Counted from the stretch's first letter, positions 46,551 through 56,470 are shown. The stretch is DNA of 64,000 nt from Bradyrhizobium sp. SK17 (GCF_002831585.1 NZ_CP025113.1:7083001-7147000), one strand, 5' to 3'. Made by a program: numbers and translations. Notes: generated from the sequence alone by a model not told the origin.

Positions 46551-47093
46551 TCACATCCCTTCCGGCCCACGCGTGATCGCGGCCACCCCGGTTCGTGACA
46601 CCTCGACCAGGCCCAACGGGCGCATCAGGTCGATGAACTGACTGATCTTGGACGAATTGCCCGTGATCTCGAACACAAAGCTCTCGGTCGTGGCGTCGAT
46701 CACCCGGGCGCGGAACGCATCCGCCAGCCGCAGCGCCTCGACGCGGTGATCGCCACCGCCCCGCACCTTGACCATCGCAAGCTCGCGCTCGATCGAGCTC
46801 CCGGTCAGCGTCATGTCGACGACGCGGTAGACCGGGATCATGCGGTCGAGCTGATGTTTGATCTGCTGGATCACCATCGGCGTGCCCGTGGTGACGATCG
46901 TGATCCGCGAGAGATGCTTCTGGTTCTCGGTCTCCGACACGGTGAGACTCTCGATGTTGTAGCCGCGGCCGGAGAACAGGCCGATCACGCGCGCCAGCAC
47001 GCCGGGCTCGTTCTGCACCAGGACGGACAGCGTATGCGTCTCGTTCGGATCGTGACGCTCTTCGAGGAAATAGGCCGATGCGGGCTGGTTCAT
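46551..47093 (-). CDS. ilvN: Acetolactate synthase small (regulatory) subunit
   Basis: 180 residues. N-terminal ACT domain: LSVLVQNEPGVLARVIGLFSGRGYNIESLTVSETENQ, then ITIVTTGTPMVIQQIKHQLDRMIPVYRV. It binds IlvB, raising activity and giving valine feedback inhibition. Symbol ilvN or ilvH is used interchangeably in this group. Separated from ilvB by the threonine dehydratase gene, in the same direction. Confidence 0.95.
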   Translation of the reverse strand: MNQPASAYFLEERHDPNETHTLSVLVQNEPGVLARVIGLFSGRGYNIESLTVSETENQKHLSRITIVTTGTPMVIQQIKHQLDRMIPVYRVVDMTLTGSSIERELAMVKVRGGGDHRVEALRLADAFRARVIDATTESFVFEITGNSSKISQFIDLMRPLGLVEVSRTGVAAITRGPEGM

Positions 47094-47114
47094 TGTCGTC
47101 CCCTTACATTCTTT

Positions 47115-48101
47115 TTACGCCACCGCCCGCTGGGCGGCCGGCGCAGCATCCGTCCCGATCCAGGACCGGAACAGATCGAAATCGATATTGCCGCCGCTCA
47201 GGATCAGGCCGACCCGCTTGCCGGCGAGCTTGCTCTTTTCCTGGAGCGCGGCCGCGAGTGCCGCGGCGCCTGCGCCCTCGGCGAGATTGTGGGTGTCGGT
47301 CCAGTAGGCGCGGATCGCCTGGCCGACCTCGTCGTCGGTGACCTGCACGATGCGCGAGGCGCCCTTGCGGATCAGGGCGAACGCATCGGCGTCCGGAATC
47401 CGCGTCGCCATGCCGTCGGCCCGTGTGTTGCTGGTCTCGGTGGTCACGATCTTGCCGGCGGCGAACGACAGCGCGTAGGACGGCGCTTCGGTCGACTGCA
47501 CGCCGACGATCTCGGTCTTCAGGCCGAGCAGATCGCGCGCCATGATGCAGCCGGAGATGCCGGAGCCCTGCCCGATCGGCACATAGAGGATGTCGAGATC
47601 AGGCGCCGAGCGGAACAGTTCGAGCGCATAGGTCGCGACGCCGAGCACCAGGTCGGCATGGAACGACGGCACCATGTGCAGACCATCGAACTGCGCGCGG
47701 CGCTCGGCTTCCTCCCTCGCGGCCTGGAAATCCTCGCCATGCTCGACCAGTTCGGCTCCGAAGGTCCGCATCGCGCGGTTCTTCTCGACCGAGTTGCCGC
47801 GCGGCACATAGATCACCGCCCGCACGCCGTGACGGCTCGCGGCAAAGGCCAGGCTCTGGCCGTGATTGCCGCGCGTCGCCGAGATGATGCCGGGCACATC
47901 GGGCCGCTCACGCTTCAGCCGATCGAGATAGACCAGGCCGCCGCGGACCTTGAAGGCGCCGATCGGCGTGTGGTTCTCATGCTTGACCACGACCGCGGTG
48001 CCGAGCCGCTCGGCCAGCAACGGCCAGGCATGCGCCGGCGTCGCCGGCACCGCGGTGCCGACGATTTTGTGCGCGCGCTCGAGCTCGTTCAAGTCGAACA
48101 T
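47115..48101 (-). CDS. Threonine dehydratase (PLP-dependent, no regulatory domain)
   Basis: 328 residues, fold type II PLP enzyme. Schiff-base Lys51 in NHTPIGAFKVRGG, phosphate-binding loop VPIGQGSGISGCIMA, and RGNHGQSLAFAA. It converts threonine to 2-ketobutyrate, the isoleucine precursor, or acts on serine or related hydroxy-amino acids. It lacks the C-terminal ACT-like regulatory domain of biosynthetic IlvA, so allosteric control by isoleucine is not expected. Position between ilvB and ilvN argues for a biosynthetic role. ATG 48101 is preferred; an extension to 48215 runs through a dispersed repeat. Confidence 0.88.
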   Translation of the reverse strand: MFDLNELERAHKIVGTAVPATPAHAWPLLAERLGTAVVVKHENHTPIGAFKVRGGLVYLDRLKRERPDVPGIISATRGNHGQSLAFAASRHGVRAVIYVPRGNSVEKNRAMRTFGAELVEHGEDFQAAREEAERRAQFDGLHMVPSFHADLVLGVATYALELFRSAPDLDILYVPIGQGSGISGCIMARDLLGLKTEIVGVQSTEAPSYALSFAAGKIVTTETSNTRADGMATRIPDADAFALIRKGASRIVQVTDDEVGQAIRAYWTDTHNLAEGAGAAALAAALQEKSKLAGKRVGLILSGGNIDFDLFRSWIGTDAAPAAQRAVA

Positions 48102-48129
48102 CTTGGTTCCCTGTCGCCTACTCTCTCTC

Positions 48130-48229
48130 GTCATCCCCGCGAAAGCGGGGATCCAGTATTCCAGAGACGCCCGAGAGCAATCGAGACGCCGCGGCGTACT
48201 GGATCGCCCGGTCAAGCCGGGCGATGACA
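48130..48229. repeat. GTCATCCCCGCGAAAGCGGGGATCC dispersed repeat, copy 1
   Basis: Begins GTCATCCCCGCGAAAGCGGG, continues with CCAGTATTCCAGAGACGCC and GCCGCGGCGTACTGGATC, and ends in a hairpin CGCCCGGTCAAGCCGGGCG then ATGACAG. Lies between ilvB and the threonine dehydratase. Its middle is the same as that of the copy at 52311, but the right-hand arm is different. Confidence 0.8.
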
Positions 48230-48251
48230 GCGGAATTTCTGTCGCGCATCA

Positions 48252-50027
48252 TCACACCAGCGCCTTGCCACCGGAGAAAGCCTTGGCGGTGGCCTCATCG
48301 GTCGCCTCTTCCGGCAGCAGCATCTCGTTGTGCGCCTTGCCCGACGGGATCATCGGGAAGCAGTTCTCGAGTGCCGCGACGCGGCAGTCGAACAGCACCG
48401 GGCGCTTGACCGAGATCATCTCCTTGATCGCGCCGTCGAGATCGGAAGGCTTGTGCGCCCGGATGCCGACGCCGCCATAGGCCTCCGCGAGCTTGACGAA
48501 GTCCGGCAGCGCCTCGGAATAGGAATGCGACAGCCGGTTGCCGTGCAGCAGCTGCTGCCACTGCCGCACCATGCCCATGTACTGGTTGTTCAGGATGAAG
48601 ATCTTGATCGGCAGCTCGTACTGGACCGCCGTCGAGATCTCCTGGATCGTCATCTGCACCGAGGCATCGCCCGCGATGTCGATCACCAGGCTGTCCGGAT
48701 GCGCCACCTGCACGCCGACCGCGGCCGGCAGGCCGTAGCCCATGGTGCCGAGGCCGCCCGAGGTCATCCAGCGATGCGGCTCCTCGAAGCCGAAGAACTG
48801 CGCCGCCCACATCTGGTGCTGACCGACCTCGGTCGTGATGTAGGTGTCCTTGCCGCGGGTCAGCTCGAACAGGCGCTGAATCGCGTATTGCGGCAGGATG
48901 ATATCGCTGTTCTTCTTGTAGGACAGCGAGTTGCGCGCGCGCCACTGCGCGATCTGCTGCCACCACGCCTTGATGTCGGGCTTCTTGGCCTCCGCCTTGA
49001 ACACCTGCAAGAGATCACCCAGCACGTTGGCACAGTCGCCGATGATCGGCACGTCGACGCGGATGTTCTTGTTGATCGAGGACGGATCGATGTCGATGTG
49101 GATCTTCTTCGAGCCCGGCGAGAACGCATCGGTGCGGCCGGTGATGCGGTCGTCGAAGCGCGCGCCGACGCACAGCATGACGTCGCAATCATGCATCGTC
49201 ATGTTGGCCTCGTAGGTGCCGTGCATGCCCAGCATGCCGAGCCAGTTCGGACCCGACGCCGGATAGGCGCCCAATCCCATCAGGGTCGAGGTGATCGGAA
49301 AGCCGGTCACCTCCACCAGCTGGCGCAGCAGCTGCGAGGCCTCGGGACCGGAATTGATCACGCCGCCGCCGGAATAGATCACCGGACGCTTGGCGTTGGC
49401 GAGCAGCGCCACTGCCTTGCGGATCTGGGTCGCATCACCCTTGACGCGCGGCGTGTAGGAGATGTGCACGTCCGACTTGCGCGGCGGATGATAGGTGCCG
49501 GTCGCGAATTGCACGTCCTTCGGCACGTCGACCACGACCGGGCCGGGCCGGCCGGTGGTGGCGACATAGAAGGCCTCATGCAGCACCCGGGCGAGGTCGT
49601 TGACGTCGCGCACCAGCCAGTTGTGCTTGGTGGCGGGCCGCGTGATGCCGACCGTGTCGCACTCCTGGAACGCGTCATTGCCGATCAGATGCGTCGGCAC
49701 CTGGCCGGTGATGCAGACCAGCGGGATCGAATCCATCAGCGCGTCGGTCAGCGGCGTCACCATGTTGGTGGCGCCGGGGCCCGACGTCACCAGCACCACG
49801 CCGGGCTTGCCGGTGGAGCGCGCATAGCCTTCGGCGGCATGGCCGGCGCCCTGCTCGTGGCGCACCAGGATGTGTTCGACCTCGCTCTGCTGGAAAATCT
49901 CGTCGTAGATCGGAAGCACCGCACCGCCGGGATAGCCGAAGACATGCTGCACGCCGTGATCGATGAGCGCGCGCACGATCATCGCGGCGCCGGTCATCTG
50001 ATTGGGATCGTGGCTCTTGTCGGTCAT
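48252..50027 (-). CDS. ilvB: Acetolactate synthase large (catalytic) subunit
   Basis: 591 residues, TPP- and FAD-dependent. Catalyses the first common step of valine, leucine and isoleucine synthesis. Visible: catalytic Glu in VRHEQGAGHAAEGYARSTGKPG, central domain QLLRQLVEVTGFPITSTLMGLGAYP, and the TPP motif GDASVQMTIQEISTAVQYELP to NNQYMGMVRQWQ. ATG 50027 has GGAG at 7 bases; a frame extending to 50126 runs through the attenuator and is not translated from a good site. Expression is governed by the leader ORF and terminator immediately upstream. Confidence 0.97.
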   Translation of the reverse strand: MTDKSHDPNQMTGAAMIVRALIDHGVQHVFGYPGGAVLPIYDEIFQQSEVEHILVRHEQGAGHAAEGYARSTGKPGVVLVTSGPGATNMVTPLTDALMDSIPLVCITGQVPTHLIGNDAFQECDTVGITRPATKHNWLVRDVNDLARVLHEAFYVATTGRPGPVVVDVPKDVQFATGTYHPPRKSDVHISYTPRVKGDATQIRKAVALLANAKRPVIYSGGGVINSGPEASQLLRQLVEVTGFPITSTLMGLGAYPASGPNWLGMLGMHGTYEANMTMHDCDVMLCVGARFDDRITGRTDAFSPGSKKIHIDIDPSSINKNIRVDVPIIGDCANVLGDLLQVFKAEAKKPDIKAWWQQIAQWRARNSLSYKKNSDIILPQYAIQRLFELTRGKDTYITTEVGQHQMWAAQFFGFEEPHRWMTSGGLGTMGYGLPAAVGVQVAHPDSLVIDIAGDASVQMTIQEISTAVQYELPIKIFILNNQYMGMVRQWQQLLHGNRLSHSYSEALPDFVKLAEAYGGVGIRAHKPSDLDGAIKEMISVKRPVLFDCRVAALENCFPMIPSGKAHNEMLLPEEATDEATAKAFSGGKALV

Positions 50028-50093
50028 GGTTCGCTCCGGATGCGCTTGTTTTTGCGCGGCTTTTGTCAGTTCTCGGTCAGTTCTGCTTCGGGC

Positions 50094-50118
50094 AATAAAA
50101 AGGGGCCCCTGAGGCCCC
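50094..50118 (-). terminator. Attenuator terminator of ilvB
   Basis: On the minus-strand transcript GGGGCC-TCAGG-GGCCCC is followed by TTTTTATT, a classical intrinsic terminator located between the leader ORF and ilvB, ending about 67 bases before the ilvB ATG. The stem is 6 GC pairs. Confidence 0.88.
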
Positions 50119-50120
50119 AT

Positions 50121-50168
50121 GCACACCGCCCGTATTTGGATGGCAGCTAGCCATCCCCGGCGGTGTGC
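50121..50168 (-). promoter_or_regulatory. Leader stem-loops of the ilvB attenuator
   Basis: Outer stem GCACACCGCC (50159-50168, read on the minus strand) pairs with GGCGGTGTGC (50121-50130); an inner hairpin GGATGGC / GCCATCC (50150-50156 with 50138-50144) contains the leader stop codon. The outer stem lies directly against the terminator, so ribosome position on the leader ORF would decide which fold forms. Confidence 0.75.
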
Positions 50169-50248
50169 CTGGGTACGACGGCGATAAGGAGTTTGGTAAT
50201 AATGTTGCGCACGAGACGACCCAGTCTTCCCAAAGGTTGCGCGAACAT
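50147..50248 (-). CDS. ilvB leader peptide (Ile/Leu/Val-rich attenuator ORF)
   Basis: 33 codons: MFAQPLGRLGRLVRNIITKL then LIAVVPRHTAGDG. The run I-I-T-K-L-L-I-A-V-V holds all three branched-chain amino acids, and is followed by a stop inside the leader hairpins. The position, control-codon content, and following terminator together make a complete attenuation control of ilvB by charged Ile, Leu and Val tRNA. The ribosome site is weak (GGCGG). Confidence 0.8.
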   Translation of the reverse strand: MFAQPLGRLGRLVRNIITKLLIAVVPRHTAGDG

Positions 50249-50462
50249 AGCCGCCAAAGCCCGAATGTCAAGGCAAGGCAAGCATTTTCGCGATATTTGA
50301 AGTGTAACGGGGTTCCAACCGTTCGGCGAGTGTTTTTGCGCGGCGCAACGCGCATGGCAGACGGGCGTGTTGCGCCCTGGAGCCGCTCCGTGGCCCGGAG
50401 GCGCGCCTCTCCGGAAGGAAATCCGCCCGAATTGCGCGGTGCTCCGTCCGGGGCCGCCAGGG

Positions 50463-51390
50463 CTACGGGATATGGCTCTCCAGCCACGCCTTCGCCGCCT
50501 CGGGCTTGACCCAGTCGAACTCCGGCAGCTGGTGGCGAAACCAGGTGAACTGGCGCTTGGCGTAGTGACGGGTGTCGGCGCGGCCGATCTCGGCGGCCTC
50601 TTCCCGGCTGATCTCCCCCTTCAGGTGAGCCATCAGGGCCGGCACGCCATGGGCCTTCATGGCCGGCAGCAGCGGGTCGAGCGCGCGCGCCGCCAGCGCC
50701 GTGACCTCGTCGAGCGCGCCGGCGTCAAGCATCGCGCCGAACCGCGCGTCGATCCGCGCATAGAGCCTCTCCCGGTCAGGCGCGAGAAACACCGCGTGGA
50801 ATGCGCCCGGCGGCAGCAGCGGCGGCAGGCCGTCGCGATGCCAGTCCGGCAGCGGGCGGCCGGTGGCCTCGACCACCTCGAGCGCACGCGCGATGCGGGT
50901 GCGGTCGCGCGGCTTCAGCCGTTCGGCCGACACCGGATCGCGCGCCGCAAGCTCGGCATGCAGGGCCTCGACGCCGTGCTGCTCCAGCCTTGCGCGGACG
51001 GCGTCGCGCACATCAGCGGCGATCGGCGGCACCGCCGACAGGCCGCGCGTCAGTGCCTTGAAATACAGGCCGGAGCCGCCGATGAAGATCGGCAACCTTC
51101 CCTGCGCACGGGCCTCGCCGAGCACTTCTGCCGCGTCCGCAACCCAGGCGCCGGCGGAGAAATTCACGCCGGCGTCGACATGGCCGTAGAGCCGGTGCGG
51201 AACCAGCGCCTCCTCGCCGGCGCTCGGCCGCGCGGTGATGATCCTGAGGTCGCGATAGACCTGCATGGAATCGGTGTTGATCACGACCCCGCCGGTGCGC
51301 TGCGCGAGTTCGAGCGCCAGCGCCGACTTGCCGCTGGCGGTCGGCCCTGCGATAAGCACTGCCTTGTCCAACAATCCCGAATGCGCCTGC

Positions 51391-51392
<2 letters not shown>
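50463..51392 (-). CDS. miaA: tRNA dimethylallyltransferase
   Basis: 309 residues. Adds a dimethylallyl group to A37 of tRNAs reading UNN codons. P-loop [16 protein letters not shown] (Walker A at residues 16-23), [36 protein letters not shown] and [15 protein letters not shown] RQFTWFR region near the C-terminus are intact. The ATG at 51392-51390 overlaps by two bases the divergent serB start (CATG). No alternative start fits, since the P-loop begins 15 residues later. Confidence 0.95.
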
Positions 51393-52296
<904 letters not shown>

Positions 52297-52310
52297 GGTT
52301 CACGTAACCT

Positions 52311-52410
52311 GTCGTCCCCGCGAAAGCGGGGGACCCAGTCTTCCAGAGACGCCGGAGGATGATCGAGGGGCCGCGGCGTACCGGATCCCCCGCTTTCGCG
52401 GGGGATGACA
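52311..52410. repeat. GTCGTCCCCGCGAAAGCGGGG dispersed repeat, copy 2
   Basis: Left arm GTCGTCCCCGCGAAAGCGGG, middle CCAGTCTTCCAGAGACGCC and GCCGCGGCGTACCGGATC, right arm CCCCCGCTTTCGCGGGGGAT then GACAG. Same family and orientation as copy 1 at 48130, but here the two ends are inverted repeats of each other. Lies between the converging serB and degP genes. Confidence 0.82.
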
Positions 52411-52436
52411 GTTGTGAGTGAAACGTCAACGCGCCT

Positions 52437-53936
52437 CTACTGCACGCCGAGCGCCACAAACCGCAGTTCGCCGTCGCCGTTGGAGACCAGCAGCAGCACC
52501 GACTTCTTGCCGTCCTTCTTCAACTGATCGATCCGCTTCTTGATGTCGCCGGCATTCGACACTGCTTCCTGCGCCACCTCGACGATGACGTCGCCGGCCG
52601 ACAGCCGCTTCTCGGCCGCATCCGAGTTGCTATCGACGCCGGTGACGACGACGCCCTTCACGCTGTCCTTGATCTTGTACTTGGTGCGCAGGTCCTTGCT
52701 CAGAGCTGCGAGGTCAAGACCGAGCGCCTTCTGGGTCACCGGCTTCTCGGCAGTGTCGTCCTTCGGCTTGGCGTTGGCCTGGACCTTGTCGTTGTCCTCG
52801 AGCCGGCCGAGCGTGACCTTGCGGGTCTCCTCATTGCCCTTGCGGATGATGACGACGTCGACTTCCTTGCCGACCGCGGTGTCGGCAACGATGCGCGACA
52901 GATCCTTGGGGTCCTTGACGTCCTTGCCGTCGAACTTGACGACGACGTCGCCGGGCTCGATGCCCGCCGGTTTCGCAGGCCCCTTGTCGTCGACGCCGGC
53001 GACCAGCGCACCGCGCGCCGGCTTGATGTTGAGGCTGTCGGCGATCTCGTCGGTGACCGCCTGGATGCGTACGCCGAGCCAGCCGCGGCGCAACTCGCCA
53101 TACTTCTGCAACTGGTCGACGACGCCGGCCACCGTCTTCGACGGCACGGCGAAGCCGAGGCCGATCGAACCGCCTGTCGGCGAGATGATCAGGGTGTTGA
53201 CGCCGATCACCTCGCCATCGAGGTTGAACAGCGGACCGCCGGAATTGCCGCGATTGATCGCAGCGTCGGTCTGGATGTAGCTGTCATACGGGCCCTGGCT
53301 GATGTCGCGGTTCTTGGCCGAGACGATGCCTGCGGTCACCGTGCCGCCGAGGCTGAACGGATTGCCGATCGCGACCACCCAGTCGCCGAGACGGATCTTG
53401 TCGCTGTCGCCGAACTTCACCGCCGTGAGCGGCTTCGGCGGCTTGAACTTCAGCACCGCAAGGTCGGTCTTCTTGTCGACGCCGACCAGCTCGGCCTTGA
53501 TCTTGGTGCCGTCGTTGAGGATGACGTTGATCTCGTCGGCGTCGGCGATGACGTGGTTGTTGGTGACCACGATGCCCGAGGTGTCGACGATGAAGCCCGA
53601 GCCGAGCGAGTTGGTCTTGCGCGGCTGGAACTCGCCGTTCTTGTCGCCGCCCTTGCCGCCCGGTCCGCGGCGGTTCTTGAAGAAGTCGTCGAAGAATTCC
53701 TCGAACGGCGAGCCCGGCGGCAGTTGCGGCATGGCGCCGCCGCCCTTGTTGGCCTCGATCGTCTGCGACGTCGAGATGTTGACGACGGCATCGATCACCT
53801 TCTCGGCGATGTCGGCGATCCCCTCGGGACCGCGCGCGAACGCCGGCACGGAGCTCAGCATGCTCGCAGCACCGATCGAGATCGCGGCCCCCATCATGCG
53901 GAGGCGGCGGCCCAGGGCTGGTCTGGCAGCGGTCAT
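52437..53936 (-). CDS. degP: Do-family periplasmic serine protease (DegP/HtrA)
   Basis: 499 residues. Signal region MTAARPALGRRLRMMGAAISIGAASMLSSVPAFA; trypsin-like domain with catalytic His in GIVVTNNHVIADADE, Asp in VDKKTDLAVLKFKPP and Ser in AAINRGNSGGPLFNLDGEVIG. Two PDZ domains follow (GWLGVRIQAVTDEIADSL; near KDSVKGVVVTGVDSNSDA). Degrades or refolds misfolded envelope proteins. A long Gly/Lys-rich Q-linker-like loop (FFKNRRGPGGKGGDKNGEF) is visible near residue 85. Downstream of hflKC and DUF2065 on the same strand, all parts of membrane quality control. Confidence 0.93.
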   Translation of the reverse strand: MTAARPALGRRLRMMGAAISIGAASMLSSVPAFARGPEGIADIAEKVIDAVVNISTSQTIEANKGGGAMPQLPPGSPFEEFFDDFFKNRRGPGGKGGDKNGEFQPRKTNSLGSGFIVDTSGIVVTNNHVIADADEINVILNDGTKIKAELVGVDKKTDLAVLKFKPPKPLTAVKFGDSDKIRLGDWVVAIGNPFSLGGTVTAGIVSAKNRDISQGPYDSYIQTDAAINRGNSGGPLFNLDGEVIGVNTLIISPTGGSIGLGFAVPSKTVAGVVDQLQKYGELRRGWLGVRIQAVTDEIADSLNIKPARGALVAGVDDKGPAKPAGIEPGDVVVKFDGKDVKDPKDLSRIVADTAVGKEVDVVIIRKGNEETRKVTLGRLEDNDKVQANAKPKDDTAEKPVTQKALGLDLAALSKDLRTKYKIKDSVKGVVVTGVDSNSDAAEKRLSAGDVIVEVAQEAVSNAGDIKKRIDQLKKDGKKSVLLLVSNGDGELRFVALGVQ

Positions 53937-53973
53937 GTCGGAAATTCTCCAGGCAACGGGTTCAAATGAGCTG

Positions 53974-54030
53974 GTCGCAAGTGTGCGCCCGTGGTCGCAG
54001 GCGTGCGCCCGTGATCGCAGAGTGCGCCCG
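53974..54030. repeat. Tandem 20-base repeat upstream of degP
   Basis: Unit GTCGCA-GTGTGCGCCCGTG occurs at 53974-53993 and 53994-54013 (18 of 20 bases shared), with a third, shortened copy at 54014-54030. It lies 37-94 bases upstream of the degP start codon, in its untranslated or promoter region. Copy number variation here could alter spacing. Confidence 0.75.
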
Positions 54031-54144
54031 AACGGGCATATGGTGCAAGCATCTCAGCCCGGCATTTCGGCGAAAAACCGGCCGCGAATGGCTCACGATT
54101 ATGTTCATTCCGGCGCGATCTCACGCGCTTGGAACAAGCAATGC

Positions 54145-54345
54145 TCAGCGCCGCACCAGCCAGATCATGATCAGCCCGGCGACTGCCGAGCCGATCCCGA
54201 CGACGCGCAGGATATTGTCGGGCGTCGCCAGCGCGCTCTTCATCGCCCGGCGCATCCAGGCGGGGCTTGCCGCGAACAGGATGCCTTCGAGCACGAACAG
54301 GATTCCCAACCCGATGAGGAAGTCGCCGAACGCTATTGACCTCAT
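54145..54345 (-). CDS. DUF2065 small membrane protein
   Basis: 66 residues, two membrane helices (FLIGLGILFVLEGILFAASPAW; VVGIGSAVAGLIMIWLVRR), with the DUF2065 pattern. In many bacteria this gene follows hflC, as here. Function unknown; presumed accessory to membrane proteolysis. The third residue onward fits E. coli YjeT-like sequences. Confidence 0.85.
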   Translation of the reverse strand: MRSIAFGDFLIGLGILFVLEGILFAASPAWMRRAMKSALATPDNILRVVGIGSAVAGLIMIWLVRR

Positions 54346-54425
54346 CGGATCGCAGCCTCCCGCTCGCTATTTGTTGTTATTGGGCGGCGGCGAAGCGATG
54401 TCGGCTTCGCCGCCGTATTGTGACG

Positions 54426-55325
54426 TTACTGTTTCGGCGCCGCGGCCGCTTCCGGCGGCTTGCCGTTGGCACTGCCGAAATACCTGAAGAATTCCGAGTC
54501 CGGCCGCAACAGGAAACGCGTGTCGCTGGACTTGAGGCCGTTCTCATAGGCCGTCATCGAGCGATAGAACGCGAAGAAGTCCTTGTCCTTGCCATAGGCC
54601 TCGGCGAACAGGCGGTTACGCTCGGCGTCGCCGGCGCCGCGGGTCTGGTCGGCGGCCGAGTTCGCCTCGGCGACGATTACGGTCGCTTCGCGATCGGCCT
54701 TGGAGCGGATCTCCAGCGCCTTCTGGTCGCCCTGCGCGCGGAACTCGGCGGCTTCGCGCTGACGCTCGGTCTTCATCCGGTCGTAGACCGCCTGGCTGTT
54801 CTGCTCCGGCAGATCGGCGCGGCGGATCCTGACGTCGACGACCTCGATGCCGTAGCCATCGGCTTCCTTGTCGAGCTGCTCGCGGATCCGCGACATCAGC
54901 TTCTCGCGTTCGTCGCGCACCACCGTGATGAAGGTGACCTCACCGAGCACGCGGCGCAGCGCCGCGTTCAACAGCGTGGTCAGTTGCAGATTGGCGGCCT
55001 GGATCGAGCCGACGCTGGTGTAGTAGCGCAACGCGTTCTTGATGCGATAGCGCGCGAAGGCGTCGACCACGAGCCGCTTCTGGTCGGAGGCGATCACTTC
55101 CTGCGACGGGTTCTCCAGATCGAGGATGCGCTTGTCGACATTGATCACGGAATTCCACGGCGCCTTGAAGTGCAATCCGGGATCGGTGACGACATCGACC
55201 GGTTCGCCGAACCGTAGGACGATGGTCTGCTCGGTCTGCTGCACGGTGAACATCGAGCTGTAGCCGACTGCAAGCAGGATGAAGAGAAGGATCAGGGACA
55301 CAATGCCGGTGACAGGGGACCTCAT
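54426..55325 (-). CDS. hflC: HflC, FtsH protease modulator
   Basis: 299 residues. N-terminal membrane helix (IVSLILLFILLAVGYSSMFTVQQTEQTIVLRFG), SPFH domain, then a charged coiled-coil segment (REAAEFRAQGDQKALEIRSKADREATVIVAEAN). With HflK it forms the large cage around FtsH and restrains degradation of membrane proteins. Overlaps the hflK stop by four bases (ATGA). Confidence 0.95.
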   Translation of the reverse strand: MRSPVTGIVSLILLFILLAVGYSSMFTVQQTEQTIVLRFGEPVDVVTDPGLHFKAPWNSVINVDKRILDLENPSQEVIASDQKRLVVDAFARYRIKNALRYYTSVGSIQAANLQLTTLLNAALRRVLGEVTFITVVRDEREKLMSRIREQLDKEADGYGIEVVDVRIRRADLPEQNSQAVYDRMKTERQREAAEFRAQGDQKALEIRSKADREATVIVAEANSAADQTRGAGDAERNRLFAEAYGKDKDFFAFYRSMTAYENGLKSSDTRFLLRPDSEFFRYFGSANGKPPEAAAAPKQ

Positions 55326-56470
55326 CGGGTGGCTCCCTGCTGCTGGCCGGTCGTGGCCGGCGCCGCGGACGGACGCCGTGGCGACAGTTCACCCAACGGA
55401 AGGTAGGGCACGATGTTCTGGCCCGGTCCGCCGTCATAGACCAGCTTCTCGGAGCTTCCGAGCACCTTTTCCATGGTCTCCAGATAGATGCGCTCGCGCG
55501 TCACGTCGGGTGCCTTCTTGTACTCTTCATAGACCTTGAGGAAGCGCGCGCTCTGGCCCTTGGCCTCGGCGACCGCCTGCTCCTTGTAGCCTTCGGCGGC
55601 CTGCTGGATCTGCGCCGCACGACCACGCGCTTCCGGCACGATCCGGTTGGCGTAGGTCTGCGCCTCGTTCTGCTTGCGCTCGAGGTCGGCGCGCGCCGCC
55701 TGCACGTCGCGGAACGCGTCGATCACCTGCGCCGGCGGATCGACCTTCTGCATCTGCACCTGCGTGATCTGGATGCCCGCGTTGTAGGAATCCAGCGTCT
55801 TCTGCATCAGTTCCTGCACGCTCTGCTCGGTGACGTTACGCGCCCCGGTCAGGATCGGCTGGATCTGCGAGCGGCCGATCACCTCGCGCATCGCGCTTTC
55901 GGCGACTGCCTTCACGGTGCCTTCGGGATTCTGGATGTTGAACAGGTAAGCGCCGGCCCCGCCCTGCTTGATGCGCCACAACACGGTGAAGTCGACGTCG
56001 ACGATGTTTTCGTCGCCGGTCAGCATCAGGCTCTCTTCCGGCACGTCGCGCATGGTGCGGCCACGCCGGGCGGGATCGTCGATCAGGGTCATGCCGATCG
56101 AGATCGTGTTCACGCGCAGCGCCTTCGGCAGCAGCACGGTCTCGATCGGATACGGCAGGTGATAGCGCAGGCCGGGCTGCGCATCGCGATCATATTTGCC
56201 GAAGCGCATCACGACGCCGAGCTCTTCGGACTGGACCCGGAAGATTCCGGTCGCAAGCCAGATCGCCAGCGCAGCGACCACCACCAGCGCGATGCCCATG
56301 CCGCTGAAATGCCCGCCGGGCATCCACTGCTGCAGCCGGTCCTGGCCGCGCCGCAGCAGATCCTCAAGATCCGGCGGCCTCGGCCCGGCTGACTGCGGAC
56401 CCGTGCCCCATGGCCCTTTCGGACCCGAGCCCCACGGCCCCCGCCTTGATTTTTCCACGGCATCAAACAT
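55322..56470 (-). CDS. hflK: HflK, FtsH protease modulator (N-terminus shifted)
   Basis: 382 residues if translation starts at ATG 56470. A Gly/Pro-rich head (GPWGSGPKGPWGTGPQ), membrane helix (GMGIALVVVAALAIWLATGIF), SPFH domain, coiled-coil (ADLERKQNEAQTYANRIVPEARG) and C-terminal GQNIVPYLPLGEL. Odd: the ribosome site GAGGAG is perfectly spaced (7 bases) for a second ATG at 56463 that opens MPWKNQGGG, the usual HflK start in this group, but that frame runs off into nonsense after a C5/G5 run at 56438-56442. One extra base there would restore the canonical protein. See findings. Confidence 0.88.
   Translation of the reverse strand: MFDAVEKSRRGPWGSGPKGPWGTGPQSAGPRPPDLEDLLRRGQDRLQQWMPGGHFSGMGIALVVVAALAIWLATGIFRVQSEELGVVMRFGKYDRDAQPGLRYHLPYPIETVLLPKALRVNTISIGMTLIDDPARRGRTMRDVPEESLMLTGDENIVDVDFTVLWRIKQGGAGAYLFNIQNPEGTVKAVAESAMREVIGRSQIQPILTGARNVTEQSVQELMQKTLDSYNAGIQITQVQMQKVDPPAQVIDAFRDVQAARADLERKQNEAQTYANRIVPEARGRAAQIQQAAEGYKEQAVAEAKGQSARFLKVYEEYKKAPDVTRERIYLETMEKVLGSSEKLVYDGGPGQNIVPYLPLGELSPRRPSAAPATTGQQQGATR

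Noticed and set aside
48330..50150. A 606-codon plus-strand frame opposite ilvB
   Set aside because: Antisense shadow of ilvB, which is complete and has its own attenuator.
50077..50487. A 136-codon minus-strand frame upstream of ilvB
   Set aside because: Runs through the attenuator in a different frame from the leader peptide and has no ribosome site; the 33-codon frame with Ile/Leu/Val codons explains the region better.
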